From positions 289,851 through 353,850 of the forward strand of contig MU001685.1 in assembly GCA_010093515.1 (NCBI GenBank): 64,000 bases of DNA, written 5' to 3'. This document shows positions 58,463-64,000 of this stretch, piece by piece; position 1 is the first letter of the stretch; the number at the start of each line of letters is the position of its first letter. A program made the position numbers and the translations under genes. The DNA comes from Lineolata rhizophorae (lineage: Eukaryota > Ascomycota > Dothideomycetes > Lineolatales > Lineolataceae). A model generated the notes under the pieces. That model was not told where the DNA came from. It made no database searches and saw only the letters and a list, made by a program, of their open reading frames with translations.

Positions 58463-60309
58463 TTTGGCGCTAGAAAAAGTTGCAGTTTGAATGCTTTTGA
58501 TCATGGAGAGGGAGGCTAACCGGGAAGAAGTTCGAATCCCGACTGTTAGTTGATATTGATTTTACAATGAAACGACGTATGATGGATCGGATGCTAGTCG
58601 CGTTTCGGCTAGACGAAACCTTTGGAGGGTTTTGGCGGCTGCTGGATTGGTTGGAGGCTTGGTCTAGAATTGGCACTGCCGTTGATTCACGAGAATTACT
58701 CTGTAAGTGCCGGCGGTACCTCTATTAGTCAGTGGATTCTGGCTATCGGAGTTCACGTGTTTTGATACCCAAGGGCGGGCTGTCTTCTGATTAGATAGAG
58801 ACCACACGGCGTTCGAGATCGGTGAATTTGGCAGACGGACGGGATTGGTGGTGGTACTGCCTCGTGTTTGAGCTTCCTCATCAATTCAACCTGTGCACAT
58901 TCCTAGATTTTGATCATGGCTGTTGTGAGGCATCACTGAAATAACCCGAAGTGAGAAAGTTTCCAAATATGCTTTATAAACGATTTGTTGATTGAGGAAA
59001 TTCCGAATCAGTTTTATGTTCCTACGCTCTGATCACACCTACATTGAGATGCCACCAAAGAGACTTGGTTATTATAATATAACCCACCAAATAAACTTAT
59101 ATTCTAGTCACATTGCAAAATATGGCAAAGAAGACCTGACATTATAAGTTAAACATGCGGATAGATGGTCTAGAACTTATAGGATTCTAAAACCCCTCTT
59201 AATTATACCAATAGGAATGCTACTATTATTGTAAGTTCTAATCAAAAGCCACAAATATGATCATAGAAATGGAAAAGTTCAACTCTGTCGCTGCGTTTTG
59301 ATTAGTATCTGGGTATAGTACTGTTAGAATCTGATATCGCAAGCCAATCCTACATGCTATGAATCGCACATGCTCTGTCTATATTCCCAAACTCAAGCTC
59401 CCATCAGTGCATGACATCTTGATATCATAACATAAGCATATCTAGGACAATTGATCGCTGATATAGAACTTGGAATATCAATCTATACCCATCTATACCC
59501 TTTAGTATTTTAAGAATTGCCACGAAACGGTACTAAGGCGATCTGGTCTTGCGATGCGCGCTAGTAGAAATCTATTTTTCAGAGTGTTAGAAATCTCGAT
59601 TCATTTTTATCAATTCTAGGCAATCACCGTACTAGCATAATGCAACACAACGAACTACTATCAGTATGATGGTAGAACTTCCATAGCCCAGCGCAATTCC
59701 TTAGCTCCGGCCACGATCTCAGCGTAACTTCACCACTATGATTCCCGTTACCGACAACCCAAAGCAGCCATTTCTTGGCAGTTGTAGAAGTTTTGATTGA
59801 ATGTCTATCTCGAGAACGTCCTCATCTAGCAACAGCAGAAGACTTCCTCATTTTACGCCCAACTACAACCCACCAAAACAACCGCAAGACACCACCCTCG
59901 GTTTGAACCGGATTTCCCACCAAACCATGACGGGAGGAGCAAAGACTCAACCCCTTCCTTGACCGGCCGCCCACCCACATAAAGTCATGAGAGTTCCCAT
60001 TCCATTGCAAGAAGACACGTCAAGAAAGGAGAAAAGGGGTCATTAAGAGAGAAAAAAAGGGCTACCTCGAGGTCAGCCCATGTGACCTTGAGCTTCAAGA
60101 TGGGAAAAGGAGGAAGAAGGGTCTTAAGCTGGGTATGGGCAGAGAAGAAAACAAAGAGGATGGTGAATAGCATGCACAAACAAGGCTCTGTAGAAGCAGG
60201 ACCAATGGAATTTTTTGAAGTCTATCCCGAAAACTTGAGTGCTGGAAAAAAGCCCACTGCCCAACTTCCACAAATCCCCCTTGAAGCCTTCTCAGTCATC
60301 TCCCCTAAT
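58463..60309. other. convergent AT-rich spacer
   Basis: Both flanking genes end into it. The region 58.9-59.7 kb is strongly AT-rich. A 10-base near-tandem ATCTATACCC duplication lies at about 59480-59500. No coding frame or element can be named. Confidence 0.55.
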
Positions 60310-62325
<2,016 letters not shown>

Positions 62326-63367
62326 GGTGACGGTGTTCTTCAAAGAAAGTGGGCGTGTCTAGACTTGAGGAAGTTTGTGAGGAAGTAATTAGTGCTCTGC
62401 GAGAGCTGTTAGCATCGAAAACCGAGGTTGTGCGTTGTGGTTCGGAGTCTCACCAGAGACGACTGCTGATGAATCGTGGTATGAGCGGACGGAGAGAAGA
62501 AGGAAGGATGGCAAAGGCGAGGCGGGCAAATTTATTCAGTGCGCGCTTAGCGGGATCTTGGCGTGCCCGCCCAACATTCACCTAGGCCTGGTCCCCCGTC
62601 AGCCTTTCCGAGTCATCGAGCCGCCCCGCCAACCACGGGCTGCTGCAGCCTGCAAAGCGGTGGGTCGCTAGGTGGCGTCCGGTGGCGTTGCATGCTACCT
62701 ATACCTGCAATCGCTAACTTTTCACGTCCAGGTACACCGTCGTGGGTGGCCATGCATTCGGCTCCACGCAACAGCGCATGCTATCCGCCCGAGGCCTCTG
62801 GATAGCTACGTGGCCAAATCTGGAAGGAGCCTTGGATCACTTAGATAAATAGTTTCGGCTGCGAGACTGGTACGTGACTGGTCCGGACTGCGTCCTCTAG
62901 TGTTGTTCCGAGGTATCTGTGGCATTGCAGCCCGCTTCCCACATGTACGCGAATACATCATCCCTGGCGGAGTTATCAAATCTTCCCGGTTAACTATTCT
63001 TCCAACCATGAGTCGCAGAAAGACATTCCACGGAAACAAAGTCAAACATCTAGTGTACAAATTGGTCTATTAGTAGCAATTACTGCGGAAGATTCTACAT
63101 AGCAACTATTTTACACCTGTCTATATGCACCCGGCTTTCCTATGCAAAGTGGAGACAAAACATGTTGTGTACGAAATTTTTGTACAAACAAAGAATGGCC
63201 AACGCCACAAGATGAGGACCGTTTGAGGCTGTTCCAACAGCTTCAACGCTTCGCCAAAGTAAAACAAAATCCTTCAAACCAACTCGTCTTACATCTTGAA
63301 AGCAATGACTGGACAAATAGACGGAAGAACAATCACTCTGCCAGGTAAGCTTGATAGCTTGCCATCG
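62326..63367. other. promoter region of tef1 and 3' flank of the partial gene
   Basis: The first 300 bases after the tef1 start are its leader and promoter. The rest is mixed to AT-rich, with no supported gene and no clear TATA box on the minus strand close to the start. Confidence 0.5.
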
Positions 63368-64000
63368 CTATCTGAATTGTTGCGTCGGTTTTCCCTCGCG
63401 GTGATTCGTTTGATCCTCAGCAACACCCTCTGCCTCCCTTTCATGTGACCCTCCCTCAGCTTCGTCCCTAACTCCGGTTTCCGTTTCTTCATCTGCGATC
63501 TGCTCTGCTGCAAGTTTGACTTGCTCATCTCCATTGGCGGGTAGACCCACATTCTCAAGCCCAGATTGCGCTTCATTCACCAAGTCCGCAGATCCGGTCA
63601 CCGCAGACCACACTTCAGCACATCCAGTCGCCCCCTTTTCTTCTTGCTCTACTTTTCCCTCTGCTTCCTTGACTTGCTTTTCTTCGCCCCACGCCCGCTT
63701 CTTCTCACGTGCTCTGCGTAGCTCCCACGAGTGCTTCACCGTCGCGCCATCAACCCCAGCTGCCACCCCCATCACATCCTCCAACCACTTCCGCGCCTTA
63801 TCCCTTGTCTCCTCCCGTTCGTCCACCGCTTCATCGTTCCTCCTCCGGCCCTCTAGTCTCATCCTTAGCTCCCCCCTTCGGCCCCCCCACTTCCCTCCCT
63901 CAACACTATCGAACCGCAGTTTCCTCCCTTCGAGCTCCAAATCCACCGCCTGGTGCCACTCGACGCCCACCCAGAGATACTGAACCCTGACATCCGGCCC
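63368..64000 (-). CDS. C-terminal part of an unrecognised charged protein (runs off the window)
   Basis: An open frame of about 210 codons enters from the right edge and ends at 63368, so only the C-terminus is present. The visible text starts PDVRVQYLWVGVEWHQAVDLEL, then RKLRFDSVEGGKWGGRRGELRMRLEGRRR. It continues with an acidic/basic helix-like region (DKARKWLEDVMG, WELRRAREKKRAWGEEKQV) and a Glu/Ala/Asp-rich low-complexity end. The first 30 residues look globular and the tail is probably disordered or coiled. I do not recognise a family. The frame is favoured because it continues unbroken to the edge and has ordered, non-repetitive composition at its start. An ATG-like codon near 63970 is not needed as a start. 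Confidence 0.65.
   Translation of the reverse strand, partial: GPDVRVQYLWVGVEWHQAVDLELEGRKLRFDSVEGGKWGGRRGELRMRLEGRRRNDEAVDEREETRDKARKWLEDVMGVAAGVDGATVKHSWELRRAREKKRAWGEEKQVKEAEGKVEQEEKGATGCAEVWSAVTGSADLVNEAQSGLENVGLPANGDEQVKLAAEQIADEETETGVRDEAEGGSHEREAEGVAEDQTNHREGKPTQQFR

Noticed and set aside
58525-58545. GTTCGAATCCCG word resembling a tRNA B box
   Set aside because: The preceding bases cannot form the T stem and no cloverleaf can be drawn.

Overview
The window is nuclear DNA of a filamentous ascomycete (Pezizomycotina). The evidence is: protein-coding genes split by short introns of about 50-125 nt with GTRNGT donors, CTNAC-like branch points and YAG acceptors; fungal gene families (a Rua1-type zinc regulator, an FHA-forkhead factor, fungal succinate-semialdehyde dehydrogenase); and 1-7 kb spacers in which GC-rich, CT-rich promoter blocks alternate with AT-rich blocks. 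There are no operons, and the genes look like unrelated housekeeping and regulatory loci rather than a biosynthetic cluster. I did not identify the species.

Left part (1-22.3 kb): a single-exon type II membrane protein with repeated SGS-strands (1732-3639); a six-exon MFS sugar porter (5684-7932); a gene-poor stretch of about 7 kb, AT-rich then GC-rich; a four-exon Rua1_C zinc regulator with a polyglutamine tail (14857-17648); a decayed remnant resembling fungal PD-(D/E)XK-like proteins (about 19.7-20.4 kb); and a small catalase-related heme peroxidase (21145-22259).

Middle (23.8-46.5 kb): a TPR-J-domain co-chaperone on the minus strand; a Yippee zinc protein; a zinc alcohol dehydrogenase; a triple-KH RNA-binding protein; succinate-semialdehyde dehydrogenase (minus, eight exons); ribosomal protein eS7; and an aldo-keto reductase of the Kv-beta type (minus).

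Right part (48.7-64 kb): an FHA-forkhead transcription factor of about 1015 residues; a two-exon GNAT acetyltransferase; an unrecognised 1169-residue, probably nuclear protein; translation elongation factor 1-alpha (minus, five coding exons, the first only 5 nt); and the C-terminal part of an unrecognised charged protein running off the right edge.

Exon structures were built by hand from splice signals, reading phase and family conservation; all internal junctions listed keep frame. I saw no tRNA, rRNA, CRISPR array, intact transposon or virus-like element. I found no convincing new multi-gene system. The most interesting single items are the membrane protein with both PPxY and acidic-dileucine motifs, the decayed nuclease-like remnant, the unknown 1169-residue protein, and the 5'-leader features of the KH and tef1 genes.
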